From Daldinia sp. FL1419 (taxonomy: Eukaryota > Ascomycota > Sordariomycetes > Xylariales > Hypoxylaceae): 64,000 nucleotides of DNA. The translations under genes were made by a program, and so were the position numbers. The notes beneath the pieces are model-generated. The model made no database searches and was not told the DNA's origin. It worked only from the letters and a program-made list of their open reading frames with translations. The stretch covers positions 1-64,000 of the forward strand of contig MU623421.1 of assembly GCA_025201765.1 (NCBI GenBank), given 5' to 3'. This document shows positions 1-12,325 of the stretch, piece by piece. Numbering within the stretch: the first letter of the stretch is position 1; every line of letters begins with the position of its first letter.

Positions 1-3000
1 AAATTAGGTGTGTTGTAGTCGGGCCACCATCTCACGTGGAAAGTGGCGAGGACCTGTGTTTTTATGAGTTTTTACCTGTGTTGTTAAATTTACTGTTTGA
101 ATTGTCGGTACTTACCGCTACCCCAGGCCGCGTGGGTCACCTTCGTTGGTCAGGTTAAAGCGGGAGGTGTCAATTTATGATATACCCCTGATTAGTCCTG
201 GTTGGTGCCTTGTGGACCTACTAACACTGAGGTAAGTCCCCATAACTACCTAGTAGTGAAAAGAATATGGCCTGTTCACCAGGTAGCTGAAGGGGACCAT
301 GGTACTCGAAAAGGTACTAGGCCGCGCTGCCGCAAATCATATCACTCAAGAACCGATGACTTTCCCCATATGTGCAATCTCAACGTGTAACAAAGCCCCA
401 GCTCTTATCAATTACTTGCTATATCATAGCCCAGACCATGACATACAGGCAGACTATAAGGCGACGGGGACGAAGCTAAACAATAAAACCCCACAGAGGG
501 CTAGATCACCAAGGGCATGACAAATATCGTCATATCGTTTTACTAGCTAGCCCTACCCGGTCCTCTAGCACGGACTTAAATCAGCTTATCGAAATTAGCT
601 GTAAGATGGCGAGACACGCAAAACCCCAAACATCATAATTAAGCAGGAATTTGGCTCGACGGTCCCCCTTTGCAGAAGACCGCCATTAAACCATTGGTGA
701 GGCAGAGAAGGGTATTACAGAACCCCAGACTTGGGGGCCCCTTCTAGAAGTGTAACCCCTAAGCGTTCTTCGTCTTTAGTCAATAAAGCATGGTCCAGTA
801 AGAGAGAATTACGATGACAAGTATTAATCCGACAAGACTGCCTTGCCACGATTATATCCTTCGCGGCCACCTTCGGCTGAGCCCCATTCTTGCCTGGGCG
901 GTAAAGTAGAGCAATGCTTATGTAGTCTTTGTAAGCGCTACTGCCAGTAACCCCTATTATACAACATACGCTACGGCACCTAGTGAAAGAACCGTAGCTT
1001 ACATTAACTGTAAAATTTGAATTTAGCATCTGCTTCTACGGGGCTGGCTCGGTAGAAATCCTACTATGTATCTGCATAGAAATCGTTTAAGTTGGATGAT
1101 GCGCATGAATTGGCGCTGGCTGTAGCTAATTCCGGTTGGTAGAGATGCTGCCATGCCTCCTTTGTTAGTTTCTCAGCTATGGCAGGCATCTTTACGCTCT
1201 CTGCATTGGAGACGAACATGTACTGGTATTAATTGACGCTAACAGACAGTACCGACCACTTTGCGTCCCAGCCAACTACTAGTGTATACAGATCCCTAAG
1301 CCCTACGACCATCTTATCTCTCTCATCTGGGCAGTTTGGTAACCTCTATGCCGGCAGACTAATGAAGGGGTGCTGAGATCCAGACATGGATGGGATCAAA
1401 TTTATTAGTCCCAGCAAAGCGAAGTAAGCGGTTACACTGTGAGACCATATGATAGCTCACGAATGCTCCGGACACCTAACTATCCATTCGGCGAATTCTA
1501 ATTACGATCTGTGCTCGCCCCTCAGACAGATATTGATCGCCTCAACCTAGACTCGGCAGGCCCCCTCTACCACTGCTCACCGCCGACGAGACATATTTCA
1601 GGGGAGTCCATGCCCTTCATCCATATCTCTTTAAGAGAGAAGCAGAGAATATACGTATCCTAGTATCATATTTCAACGGCAGATATCTTACTTTAACGTT
1701 CATAGACGTCTATAATAATCGTTAACCTTGGACATATAAACGGGGAAATAATACCGGCGCTAGAGCACGCAACTTTCTTTAGCAAGTACCTACGGAGTCT
1801 CATCTATTGGACGGTATACACCGAGAAACTTAGCGACAGCTTGCCACCCCCCTATAGCAACTATCAGATGATACTGGGAATGTGGTGTGGGGGCAATGAA
1901 CGGACCTCAAAGACCATCTAGCCTCTAGTCGGCTGTCCAATACATGGCCGGGACGCTGTTGCCGGTAGACAGGAGATAGGCCATCTACCAGTCAGGCTAA
2001 CGCTCTCCTAGGCGATATGCCGGTTTCCCCTCCTAGCTAGACTTATGGCTGGTGGCAATGCCATACGTTTGGATGCCGCGCCGCTCTGGCTCTTGCGCCA
2101 TTAAGCCCGCATGTAATCTTGATGTGTAGGGGTCATCGGATCCCTCTTATTGGTTTATTTAGACATCTTGGAGCTTCCGTAAATCCCAGCATTTGCTTCT
2201 GTAACTCTGATCATACCGAATAATGAAGCGAGTTCTGGCCCGTTTGAGGATAGCCTACTACGCTACTATCGTCACCGTTGACTTCTTAGATCACGAACTT
2301 GAGATAGATAGGTACTAATCCGAGCCTCATTCTCATCGTTAATAGGTCCAGTAGTTGCTCGAAGACAAACCCCCGGTTGCTTCCTAGCACATGTCAGCTA
2401 TATGTAGAGTGACTGGTGGCGCGTCAATAAGCAGGGGGCTGTCAGATCATGAACACAAGCTACACCCACGAACACGCATAATAATCCCTTAAACAGACAT
2501 AAAACATTACGCACACAATTCCAAAGGTCCAATGAGAGCCAGGTTCTACAGACAATGGCTTCTATCGGACTCGATCCCATCGAAAATGCGTCGTATCCTC
2601 AAGGCCGCCGGGTACATGACGCCTCATGGCCGGGCGGTCAACTCATCAGAACTTAAAAATGGCAACCCTGCGACCCTCCCACCTAGATCTCGAACTTGAA
2701 ACATGAAACGTGGATGACAAGTTGAGATTTTCACTGGGGTTGTTTCAATCTGATAGATGCAGCAGTGGCGCATGGGTAGCCCTTCGTCTTTGTATACAAA
2801 GTGACAAGTGGAACAGTCACGTACATAGCTAGCCTGGCTACCCGGACGTCGCGGAGGTGGCGTGCGTGTACATACCTACCTCTTCGAGGAAAAGAAACAA
2901 AATAGTCGCTCTTGGTCGCAGCAGGTATAGACGGGTAACCTTGTCGACGAACGTGCCTCCGCAAGTTCCCCATCGCCCTAACTGACACGCGGGTATGGCT

Positions 3001-5200
3001 AGCTTACTGCGTGATGTGTGATAATGATAGTTCGGCTGCCGGGGTCAGGGATCCCTGAGTACCGCGGGCAAAGACAACTTACAAGCGAGGGACGAACCCT
3101 TTCCATCGTGATAGTAAACTGGCTCCGAAGCGAAGCTCCATTCTCGCGGTCGGAGAATTGACGACGGTGAGGGCATTGTACAGGTATTCCAGGTGGGTAG
3201 GTATAAGTCGTGCAAGTCGTCGAGGGTCCCATCCCGTGGGCCTTGCCGTGTCCCCCCAAAAAGGTCCAAGGCCGGGGGTGGCACTGCCTCAGCGTTGCCA
3301 CCCGCATACAGCTCTGTTCTATATTTGGCTTCCTATTTTTCCAGACACGGCAAGAATCGGCGTAGTAAACGGGTCGAAACAACAACATGATCGAGAAAAA
3401 GAAAGATACAACGCTGTACTTTGATGGGCCTTGTCATGTTTCCTCTATACATGACCATGGGCCCTACATGGCCTGACATGAGTTAAACTGACATCTCGTT
3501 CTTTGGTTCCATACATTATACACATCGTATCGTGAGGTTCGTTAGGTAATTTCCTAGCCGAGGCGAACCCCTGGCTAGCCTGGACCAATCGCTCGTGCCT
3601 GTCCCGCGCTTGTTTCGTATGCTTGGAGCTGACGGGCGGGTGGGTTTTCTCTGTCCCTACCTATTTTCATCGCACTACTACGCTCATCTTGGTATCTCAC
3701 CACATACGTCGCGTATGGAGAACCCGGGACTATCGTACGTAGGTACGTAGCGAACCGGAAACGAAAAAAAGAAAAGAAGAGAGCTTTAACTCTACTTCTA
3801 GTTACCTCTACCTCTAACATGCCTTAGGTAGGAAGGTACCTGTGTAAGGTGTTGATGTAAAACGCTCGAAGCGAATATCCCATTTTGGTATCGTACCTTT
3901 CTACCGTTCTACCGTTCTACCATTCTACCGCGGCCATTGGTAAGTTCTCACGCCTTTCACGACGCCCGTGCTTCCTATGTACTTCCCCACGGCGAACATG
4001 CCTGTAGTCGACCCAAGAACGTACGGAAAAGGCGGTGCCATCCCGCTCTTTTGGCGAAGATGCTTGCGTCATAGCCTTTCGGACGCGACACTCGCTGTAC
4101 GTACGAGCGTATTCCTCCTATCGAGCCCGACTGGGCCGAACTGGGGCTCGGACTAGATCAATGAGCATCGGGATCGGTTCGCCTTCCTCGCACCCCGGAA
4201 TAGCGACACTTACTTCATACCCTCAATACCTCGATACTCATACGACCGACCCACCCCCTGCCACGGCATGTATGTAGATCGATCGCTTGCACCTACATAC
4301 GTAGCAGCTCGTGGGCTCGCCGTTGCTCATCACGACTAGTCAGCAAATGTGGCTACTACGTACGTGCGTAGTATACTTAACCATAACACCTGATTCCTAT
4401 CGACTTGGTTCCTTGTTCTATTAGCAGTCGCTGAATCCCGACCAACGCCTTGAATATCGGTGCCTGGAACCCGAAACCCAGCCCGTTAGCCAAACAGGGA
4501 CAAGGCCAGGTTAGCGATGCTATTCCGCTTCGTTTCCAGCCGCACCCGCAGTCGCACAGGTTTCCAAACATGCTTCTATACTCGCATCCTTCGTCCTTCG
4601 TCTATCTCCTCCACCAATACCCCAAGCTCGCGAGTAGCGGGAGGATTCTCACGCATCGTGTTGTATACTGTATACGTAGCAAGTCGAGTTAATCCGTAGC
4701 CAGCGCTATGTAAGCTACGCGCATCCGTCCCATGCACTCTAGTCCGCCGTGGTCGTAGTCAGCAGTCAGCCCTATAACGCTTTGCTTGCAGTATACGGAT
4801 GCTGCATCGTCGCCGTGCCACGTGCTGCTAACGTAAGACTTGCCTTGCGTTTCCCCTTGCCTTGCCTTGCCCTTCCGACTAAGCATACAAGTTTCCATTC
4901 CGTGTCAGCTTTTCGCTCGCGGCAGTTGGGTCAGGTCGGGGGGGGGCTTTCCTTTACCCTTTCCCTTACCTAAGTTAAGTCAAGTCAAGCCATCCCGCGC
5001 GAGCGAAACAAGCCCAGCCGGCAGCAAGGGACACAACGCGCAAATCCCCAAGCCCAAAAGTACGCCTCGCGAAGCGTGCCGTGTTCTAGTGCTTACCACT
5101 TGCTCTTCTTAGTGTTATGTGGCCCTACGCTTCCGCCGTCGCCGGGGCCGATTCACGCATGAAATCTACGATGACGGCGATGCAAGGGACGGCGACGAAA

Positions 5201-5266
5201 TGTGTCATGTCATGTCATGTCGTGTAGTGTCGTGTCGTGTCGTGTAGTGTAGTGTAGTGCAGTGTA
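5201..5266. repeat. Degenerate pentanucleotide array
   Basis: About thirteen copies of a 5-bp unit written TGTCA, TGTCG or TGTAG run head to tail. Variants occur in blocks (TGTCA first, then alternating TGTCG and TGTAG, then TGTAG). It is a non-coding microsatellite in a gene-free stretch; the blocks suggest slippage followed by point change. Confidence 0.8.
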
Positions 5267-7045
5267 AGGTATTCGTATCAAAATGGATTAACTTAACCCG
5301 AGCGTACACCCATCCATCCATACATCCGTCCAGCCATCCAGCGAGCTGGCCATTCGCCGCCATCGTTACCGCTGCTGCTACTTTTACGGCTTACTCACGG
5401 CTATGCTCTCTCCAGACAACCACTCTTACGCTACTCCACGCCGCCACGCCCTCTGGATTTGTTATTTGCGAGGTGCACGGCCAAGTTGAAACGTAGATTT
5501 GAGAAACTCTGGTAGTGGTAGTAGTAATAACAATCATAATAATGGCGATGATTTGCGAGGTGGTTGGCTTGGGGGTCGCTATTTCGGTATGGGCGCTTAT
5601 ACCTATGCGCCTCATTTAGAAGGGCACACACGCTCTCTCTCGCCCATACGGTCATGCCGCATAATTTAGGAAATAGTTATTCTGCGATATTCCATTTATT
5701 CTCCGGCTAATCAGATCGTTAACTTTTTTTTATCTTTTTTTATTTTTTATTTTTTATTTTCGCTGACGCCGCCGGACCCTAACTGTGGCTGCTCTTCTGT
5801 AGTTGGGCTGGAATAGATCCCACAGAGCTAGGATTAATGGGGCGCCGAGAACTAATGCGAGGGGAACGCGATGGCCTCGTTTACGGTGAGATGGGGTGGG
5901 TTGATACGGTCGTCGCGTGAGGCGGTGTTCATCCAGTATGGAATCTCGAGTCAGAAAAGTAAGGGCTTGGATATTAGACAATTAAGGCGTTTATGCGTAC
6001 TGTTAGGTACTATTACAACTGATGCCCTTGGGGCGTATTGAGGACAGCGTGCGTACGCCTAGCCAAAGTATCGAGAAGTTTGATTTGGAATTATCGTCGT
6101 TGTTACTAAGTTTAGGTCGTTTACGATACCACAATGGCTTCTATTCCCGGTTACGAGCGTTGGCCATATTGTGGGACGTACCTTGATGTCTCATAATGGT
6201 ATGAATGATTACACAAGAAACGTATCAGGAGGCGATATACCTATCACTAAGTGACGGCAGTGCTCTGGTAGATAGAAATAGACTGTTTATTTACTTGGGA
6301 CGGCTTTTGTAAGAGTATCTCTATAGTAGCATCAGGGATGAGCATCTCGGCAGTAGAGAGTAAGGATAGGGTAAACTACGTGAACATTCTTTGTTGATGT
6401 ATTAGAGTGTATCGTTAAATCCTGCTTAGGTCCGGATGTAGTGTTTTTGTATACTGTGCAAGTTATTTTCAGTCATTTGAGATCATCTTAGCCCGCAATG
6501 AATTTGTAATTAGCATCACGGAGTAAACTATGGCCTGGTCAGTGCTCCTCTCCTGAGAGGGCTGCCGCTCGGGATCGTTCTTGGGGACTTGAGGATCAGA
6601 TGGCATGCAATAAGGAGGTCAGAATAATAAATAAATACTACCAAAAGGGGAATATGTTTAAAGGGGTGCTTACAAGTCATATTGAGTTCAGCAGAAACAA
6701 TAGTGTTCGGGTCTATGAACTCTATTGTACATGAATTATCTCAAACAAATGTACCATATATGCTATGCTTCTGTGCTTCTCATTACGCAGACAGCAACTT
6801 AGACCTAGGTGTACGGTATCAGGTCGAGCTTGGAAGTTCACTCAAACCACACCACCATCGGCGCACCCAATCCGTAAAACAGCTCCTAAACCAGTCCAGG
6901 AGAATGCCTAATCCTCCGTACGATCTTGATTTCATAGAGGGCTGGCTCGTCAATTCACGCCACAAGTGTCACGAGGCGGACCAAGAAGCAAGGAAACAAC
7001 TTCGTTGTTCCGCGAGGAACCTATCTACAACTATGGCTAAGGGCA

Positions 7046-7082
7046 GCTACATATAGAACGAGTTCTTTGTTCTATATGTAGC
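7046..7082. repeat. Perfect 14-bp inverted repeat (hairpin)
   Basis: GCTACATATAGAAC at 7046-7059 is followed by a 9-nt spacer and its exact reverse complement at 7069-7082. The left arm overlaps the end of the 6682-7056 open frame. It could be a cruciform, a remnant of a palindromic target, or a transcription-end hairpin; nothing nearby decides between these. Confidence 0.75.
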
Positions 7083-8658
7083 ACAGGCTAGAGCCCTGAC
7101 AACAAGTACCTCGCTGACTCGTAGACCTGGGCGGCAATCACAAGACTGTGAATGCAACTTCAGGAGCTATTACCGGAGTGGTCAGTATCACGATGAGAGC
7201 TTCCAATGGGAAATATTATTTGCCGTTACGCAGAAAACTACATGTGATAGCTAGGACCGTAATTCGAAATATACGCACTTCCCTAGTACAACCATGTTAA
7301 GGCTTAAGGCAGAACATCTGACGTGTCGGTAGCACACGAGACACCAGTTGCACACTAAGGATCGTAGCCGCAGTGCCATATCAGTGTGAAATTTACTTGA
7401 AAGATATACCCCTATCCGGTTCGTGTCAATATGTCGGAGGCGCTGAGACAGTTTTATTTTAGGAGACCAAGGCAACTGATTGTTGTAAAGGTAGTACATC
7501 ATATCTAATATCAAGCATATTGTGGATATAGTCTCTAGCTAGTAAATCAATCGGCTAGCTTATGACACAGGTAATTAACACACGGGGAAATACTTAGGCT
7601 ATCTAGAATGAGCGGGACTTCCTGGCACTGGAAGGTTGAGGGGTCTAATCCCACAGGGTCAGGTCGAGCAATGCGAGGGAAGCGTAGTTTCTCCTCGAAG
7701 TCTTAGAAGTGGTGATTGAACATCCATCCTAGGTCGTCTCCCTACCATAGTGGTGCAAGGCAAGTATCGCTTACCTGTCTAGTGATCAGGTACGTTCCGC
7801 GACTCAGTTCTAGCTTATATTATATTACAGAGGACGGTGAGTAGGAGAGCACATAACACGCTTATGCCTAGCGAGTATATTATTGTAATAGTAGGTTTAT
7901 ATATGGCCGAATATGTTATTTGGAGTGTCATCCTAGATCCTATATATAGCTATAATACTGTCTTAGAGCATTCTAGCGACCTAAACTACAAAGCACCCCA
8001 TATGATACTCCCGAAAGCAGTGGAAATATACTAGGATAAATTAGAGAATGGGAGAGGAACATCACGCTGAACAGGAAGATGGCATATCGTATGTCTTAGC
8101 AATGGGTACATTAATCTACATACCTTCTCATGTATAGACAAGAGAGGTTGAAAGAACCAAGACACCGGTAGGGAATACTGGGCAGGCGATGGAAGCTATA
8201 TAGGGTTTATAAAGAAATATACATCATTAAGAGGTTATCGATATATTCTCTTATAAAGTACTACAAACCTATCTAGTATACCCAGGGCCGTAGTATCTAT
8301 GCTCTCACCTACTTAGAAGCTGCAAGTCTATAGTGTTGAGAGACACTTGGTATAAAGAACGGAACCAACGATACCACTTTAATCTATACCTGAGTCGTAG
8401 ATCTGTATAACGGCCTCGTCAGGCAGAACCGTAACATACTTCGTTCACTTCAACATGTGTTCACAGAGACATAACAATACGGTAACACCATAGACTTGAT
8501 ATCATGATCGATTGACTCAGCTTAACTAGTCGTAAAACGCGATAGGGCACGTCTCTAGTGAATATCGTATCCGTCCTGAACGCCAAAGCAAAACAAAACC
8601 TGATATGCCATTATTGAACCAACTATGTACAGACCGGAGGTAGTTAAAAAAGCATTCC

Positions 8659-10863
8659 TTAACGATGAGACGCCTTGCCCATGGTTCGTTTACCGGCAAA
8701 CTAGTATTTATGTTAGCACAAGAGCGTATGGTACGTGTGTAGTCGGGAAAACTCACCAAATGTTTAGGCAGCGAGGCGCCAATGTGCCTATCAGCCTCAC
8801 CCTGCCTGGCCATACGGTTCATCTTCCTCTGGCTCAGCTTGGCCTGTCTCTCAGCCTTCGTCCTCGTCTCCTCGTCCTGAACACCATCTTCACGCCTGTT
8901 GGTCGCCGGCTGGCTTCTTGCACGGCTCGTTGCGCGGCTCTTGGAGCGCAGTCTGTCTCTCGGAGTCTCGTCGATATCCATAGCATTAGAATCCTCAGTA
9001 CCAAGGCGACTCCTAGTGAGAGAACGTCCACGGGTAACTGTTTGAGATCTGGCCCTCAGTTGCAGTTCCTGGGTATCGACACCCATCTCGTCGAGAGCAT
9101 TGTCAAGCTGGGATAAGGGTTTCTTGATGGCCTTGCGAGGTAAGGCTGCGCGGTTCTTGACTCTGCGCATTCTCGATTCGTTCCGAATGAGTGCTTGCTT
9201 CTCTCGGATGATTTCTGCCTTCACTCTGATATCTGCTTCTTCAGCGTCATCAATCTCCTCATCCGAGTCATAGTATCCCTCAGCCTCGAGCTTCTCCTCC
9301 TCTTCTTCTAGTGCTTGTAGCTTGGCATCAATATCAGGGTCGATGTAGTCGTAGACATTCTTTCCATCGTAAATTTCGGGTATTCTGTCGTGCTTCCACT
9401 CAGGGTTTGCAAGTATGTAATCGGCCCTCAAGTCCACGTTGAATACACCAGCGCCACCATTCTCAGCTTCGACGTCACGGGCCAATTTGCGACGCTCGGG
9501 GTCCTCCTTGTCGTATTTCCTAAGGTTCCTGATGGCTTCGGGGATAAAGGTTTCTCGTGTAGCGCCACCCATAGGCTGTGCCACGTGGATTCTGGCCATG
9601 ACATCTGCCAATCTGCCACCAATAGAACCGCTGTTGGATGTACCCGCCTTTAGTTTCTGGGCGACTCTGTCCGCGAGAAGTCGTTCGCAAGCAGCATTCT
9701 TGACTTCTTGTACGCCTTCCTGCGTATTGCAGGAGAGCTGGAGCAGTTCTACCTCACCGGAGGAGACTAATGACTGAAGTTCGCCACTCGTCTTCTCATC
9801 TAACTCTTCGGGTCTGAGGATGTCGATCTTGTTTATAACAATAAAAACCAACTTGTTGGCGAATAGGGGCTTGATGCTCTTGAATAGTTGCATTTGCGCA
9901 GCGACCGAGTAGCCACACTGCTCCGAGAGGTCCATAAAGTAAAGAATGGCAGATCTCAAATGAGCAATAGCTGTGATGGACTGCATTTCGATTGTGTTCA
10001 TTTCCTCGAGAGGGTGATCCAGAATACCAGGGCTATTTTGCATTAGCATTAATTACGTTTGGGCTCTTTGAAGAATACGGAATACGGAATACGGAATACG
10101 GGACCAATTGTAGACAGCGCATAGAAAAATAACCTACGTATCAATGGCCTGGAAACGGAGGTACTTGTAGTCGAAGTGACCAACGAACAAGCTCTTGGTG
10201 GTGAAAGCATAGGGCTGAACATCCACATCGGCTCTGGTTACGCTGCGGAGGAAACTCGACTTGCCGACATTGGGGTATCCGCAAATCAACAGGGTTCGCG
10301 TAGTAGGATCAATAGAGGGAAGACGACCCAGATGCTGGCGGACCTGGTCAAGATAGAGTAGAGGGTCCTTTAGTCGTTTGGTGATGGTTGCCATTCGACC
10401 GAGCGCTGCCCTCTTAAGCTGCTTACATTGGAACAAACTCTGAGCATATTTGAGAAGTCGCACGTAATCTCTCGAGATTGTTTCGATGAGGTGCTTGGCA
10501 GTTGAAAGATGACCGAGCGCGATTTTGAAATGGTCGGCATCGTAAAGGGTGTTTAGGAGATCCTTGTGGAATGGGTGGATATCCTGGAGTCGCGGAAAGC
10601 TCTCGAGGATTTGAGCGAACTTTTCCGAGAAGGTCTCTTGGGTGAATTTGACTTTTCTGGTGTAGAATCCTGCGATAAGTAGTTAGCATTGAGCGCAATC
10701 TGAATGCGACCAAGGCTGGAATAGTGTACGGACCTCGAATACGGCTGATTTTGAATCCGGATCGAATCTGTGTGGGCAAACGTCGCTGAGTTCTCGATAG
10801 GACAATATCGAGAAATTCCTGCGACGTTGGGACAGGTGGGATATCCTTCCAAGTGGTCTTCAT
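8659..10863 (-). CDS. NOG1: Nucleolar GTP-binding protein 1 (NOG1)
   Basis: Circularly related OBG-family GTPase needed for 60S ribosomal subunit assembly in the nucleolus. I join four exons on the minus strand: 10734-10863, 10138-10669, 8757-10032 and 8659-8700, giving 659 residues, the usual fungal size. Introns are 64, 105 and 56 nt with gtccgt, gtaggt and gtgagt donors. Visible motifs: N-terminal WKDIP, G1 GYPNVGKSS near residues 174-182, G3 DTPG at 220-223 (split by intron 2), G4 NKID near 288-291, and the C-terminal NOG1 block with GKNVYDYIDPDI. An acidic, then Arg/Ser-rich tail follows. The last exon encodes only 13 residues (FAGKRTMGKASHR), matching the basic end typical of the family; reading past the last donor would instead give unrelated sequence. 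Divergent from ura5. Confidence 0.97.
10073..10100. repeat. GAATACG x4 tandem repeat inside NOG1 intron 2
   Basis: Four exact copies of a 7-bp unit lie within the 105-nt intron (10033-10137), explaining why this intron is longer than its neighbours. The repeat sits between the donor and the branch-like sequence near the acceptor, so copy-number change would alter intron length without touching splice sites. Confidence 0.85.
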
Positions 10864-11647
10864 CTTGGGCAGAAAAATGACACGATTATGTTAGTTGATA
10901 GTTGAATTGTAGAATTAAACCGTGTCGTCTGGTCCAGCTGTTCTTCAGCTCGTCGACCTTTTTTGGTTGTATTTTAGAAAAAAAAGGCGGAGTTGGAGGG
11001 ACGGTGGGAGTTGCACTTTTGCGAAATCTTGGCGCAGAAAAATTCCTTATCGATTATCTTATCTTATCTACGATGGCTTTATCTTAGTGAAGAAAAGTGG
11101 GAAGTTGGAGCTAAAGAAGCTTTAGTTAGTTAGAACAACAATTGCTCTGGGTTAGAACGCGTCGGCGCATGTGAAGATTGATTTAAAAATTAAATCAATC
11201 GAGTTGGAATACAATAACATAAAATTGGGAAGTTTAACAAACTCGCTGAGAAGGTATACTACCATTTAAGCAATTTATTTGTAGCTAAAATTTCATCAAC
11301 CCAAATCTGTAAGTTTACTCACGATAACTAACTATTCCTCATTTCTCGATATCTTTCTTTTTTTTTTTCTCTCGATTACCCCGCCATGAGACTTATATCC
11401 CACTTTTGAGAGCCTCTCATTTCTCCCATGAGGAATATCAAAAGATTTCATAAGCTACACCTTCCCAAGCCTCAATTATCTTCTCTTGTTTTGTATATAT
11501 CTCTTAAAAGTTTGTCATTTCAGAACTCATCTCTTGCCTTGAGTCACCATGAAGCTATTCACTGCCCACTTGACATATTACCCCGCTGTCGGGATGCTCT
11601 TGGGATATTCTTATGGCTGATTCCAACTCAGAGATACATCTTACAGA
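10864..11647. promoter_or_regulatory. Divergent spacer between NOG1 and ura5
   Basis: This 784-bp stretch separates two start codons that point away from each other, so it should hold both promoters. It is AT-rich with T tracts (11356-11370), a perfect 11-bp inverted repeat with a 3-nt loop at 11176-11200, and pyrimidine-rich DNA just before ura5. An ATG at 11428 opens an 80-codon frame (stop codon included) that overlaps the ura5 start in another frame. I see no clear TATA box. Confidence 0.6.
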
Positions 11648-12325
11648 ATGAGTCTTCCGCAGTATAAGAAGGACTTCCTACGGGCCGCCGTCGAGGGTGG
11701 TGCCCTGCGATTCGGATCTTTTGAACTCAAGTCGAAGCGGATATCGCCCTACTTCTTCAATGCGGGTGACTTTTATACTGGCGAGCTGCATGAGCCCATC
11801 ATAGACGCCTACGCTCAGACGATCGCCACAAGCGAACTGGCTGACGGGTTCGATGTTATCTTCGGCCCGGCTTACAAGGGCATCCCACTCGCCGCCACCG
11901 TTTTCTACGCCCTGATCAAGTTAGACCGCGCCAAGTACCGCCATGCCGCCTATAGCTTCGATCGTAAGGAAGCTAAAGATCACGGCGAGGGCGGCAGCAT
12001 CGTCGGATCGCCGCTGAAAGGCAAGCGCGTCCTCATCATCGACGACGTCGTCTCTGCCGGCACTGCCAAGCGCCAGGCCATTGACATGATCCGGGCCAAT
12101 GGTGGTACCGTCGTAGGCATCATTGTCGCTCTGGACCGTCAAGAAACTCTTCCCGAGGGCGACGGCAAGACGAGCGCCATCGGTCAGCTCAAGAAGGAAT
12201 ACCAGATCCCCATCATCCCCATTGTGAAACTTGACGACATCATCGACGGCATGAAGGGCGTCATCTCAGAGGCTGATATCAAGAATATTGAGGAGTATCG
12301 TGCCAAGTATGGAGCCAGCGATTAA
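11648..12325 (+). CDS. ura5: Orotate phosphoribosyltransferase
   Basis: Transfers the phosphoribosyl group of PRPP to orotate to make OMP, the fifth step of pyrimidine synthesis; cytosolic. Single exon, 225 residues, the normal length for fungal OPRTase. Seen: the substrate segment FGPAYKGIPLA at about 72-82, the flexible loop with DHGEGG at 111-116 and the PRPP-binding motif VLIIDDVVSAGTA at about 128-140 with its two adjacent Asp. The start MSLPQYKKDF is typical of the family. Third positions are C/G rich, unlike the flanks, supporting expression. The pyrimidine 5'-nucleotidase at 57.4 kb acts in related metabolism but is far away. An out-of-frame ATG frame (11428-11667) overlaps this start. 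Confidence 0.97.
   Translation: MSLPQYKKDFLRAAVEGGALRFGSFELKSKRISPYFFNAGDFYTGELHEPIIDAYAQTIATSELADGFDVIFGPAYKGIPLAATVFYALIKLDRAKYRHAAYSFDRKEAKDHGEGGSIVGSPLKGKRVLIIDDVVSAGTAKRQAIDMIRANGGTVVGIIVALDRQETLPEGDGKTSAIGQLKKEYQIPIIPIVKLDDIIDGMKGVISEADIKNIEEYRAKYGASD

Larger units (their letters stand above)
1..8658. other. Gene-free left flank, probably decayed DNA
   Basis: No gene could be supported over about 8.6 kb. Open frames are short, sit on both strands and resemble no family I know. Base composition changes along the stretch: roughly 1-5 kb is mixed, while about 6.0-8.5 kb is rich in TA-containing words (tata, ctag, tagt), which would fit old RIP-type decay of a repeat, but I have not computed indices. 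Local features are a TGTCG/TGTAG pentamer array near 5201-5266, short T-rich tracts at 5725-5760 and a perfect hairpin at 7046-7082. A 124-codon open frame at 6682-7056 is described under findings. Confidence 0.5.

Noticed and set aside
8526..8658. C-terminal extension of NOG1 past the last donor
   Set aside because: A gtgagt donor and an acceptor at 8701 give a short basic end matching the family; the read-through tail matches nothing.
8625..9116. 163-codon plus-strand frame
   Set aside because: It is antisense to NOG1 exon 3 and its motifs; a shadow frame.
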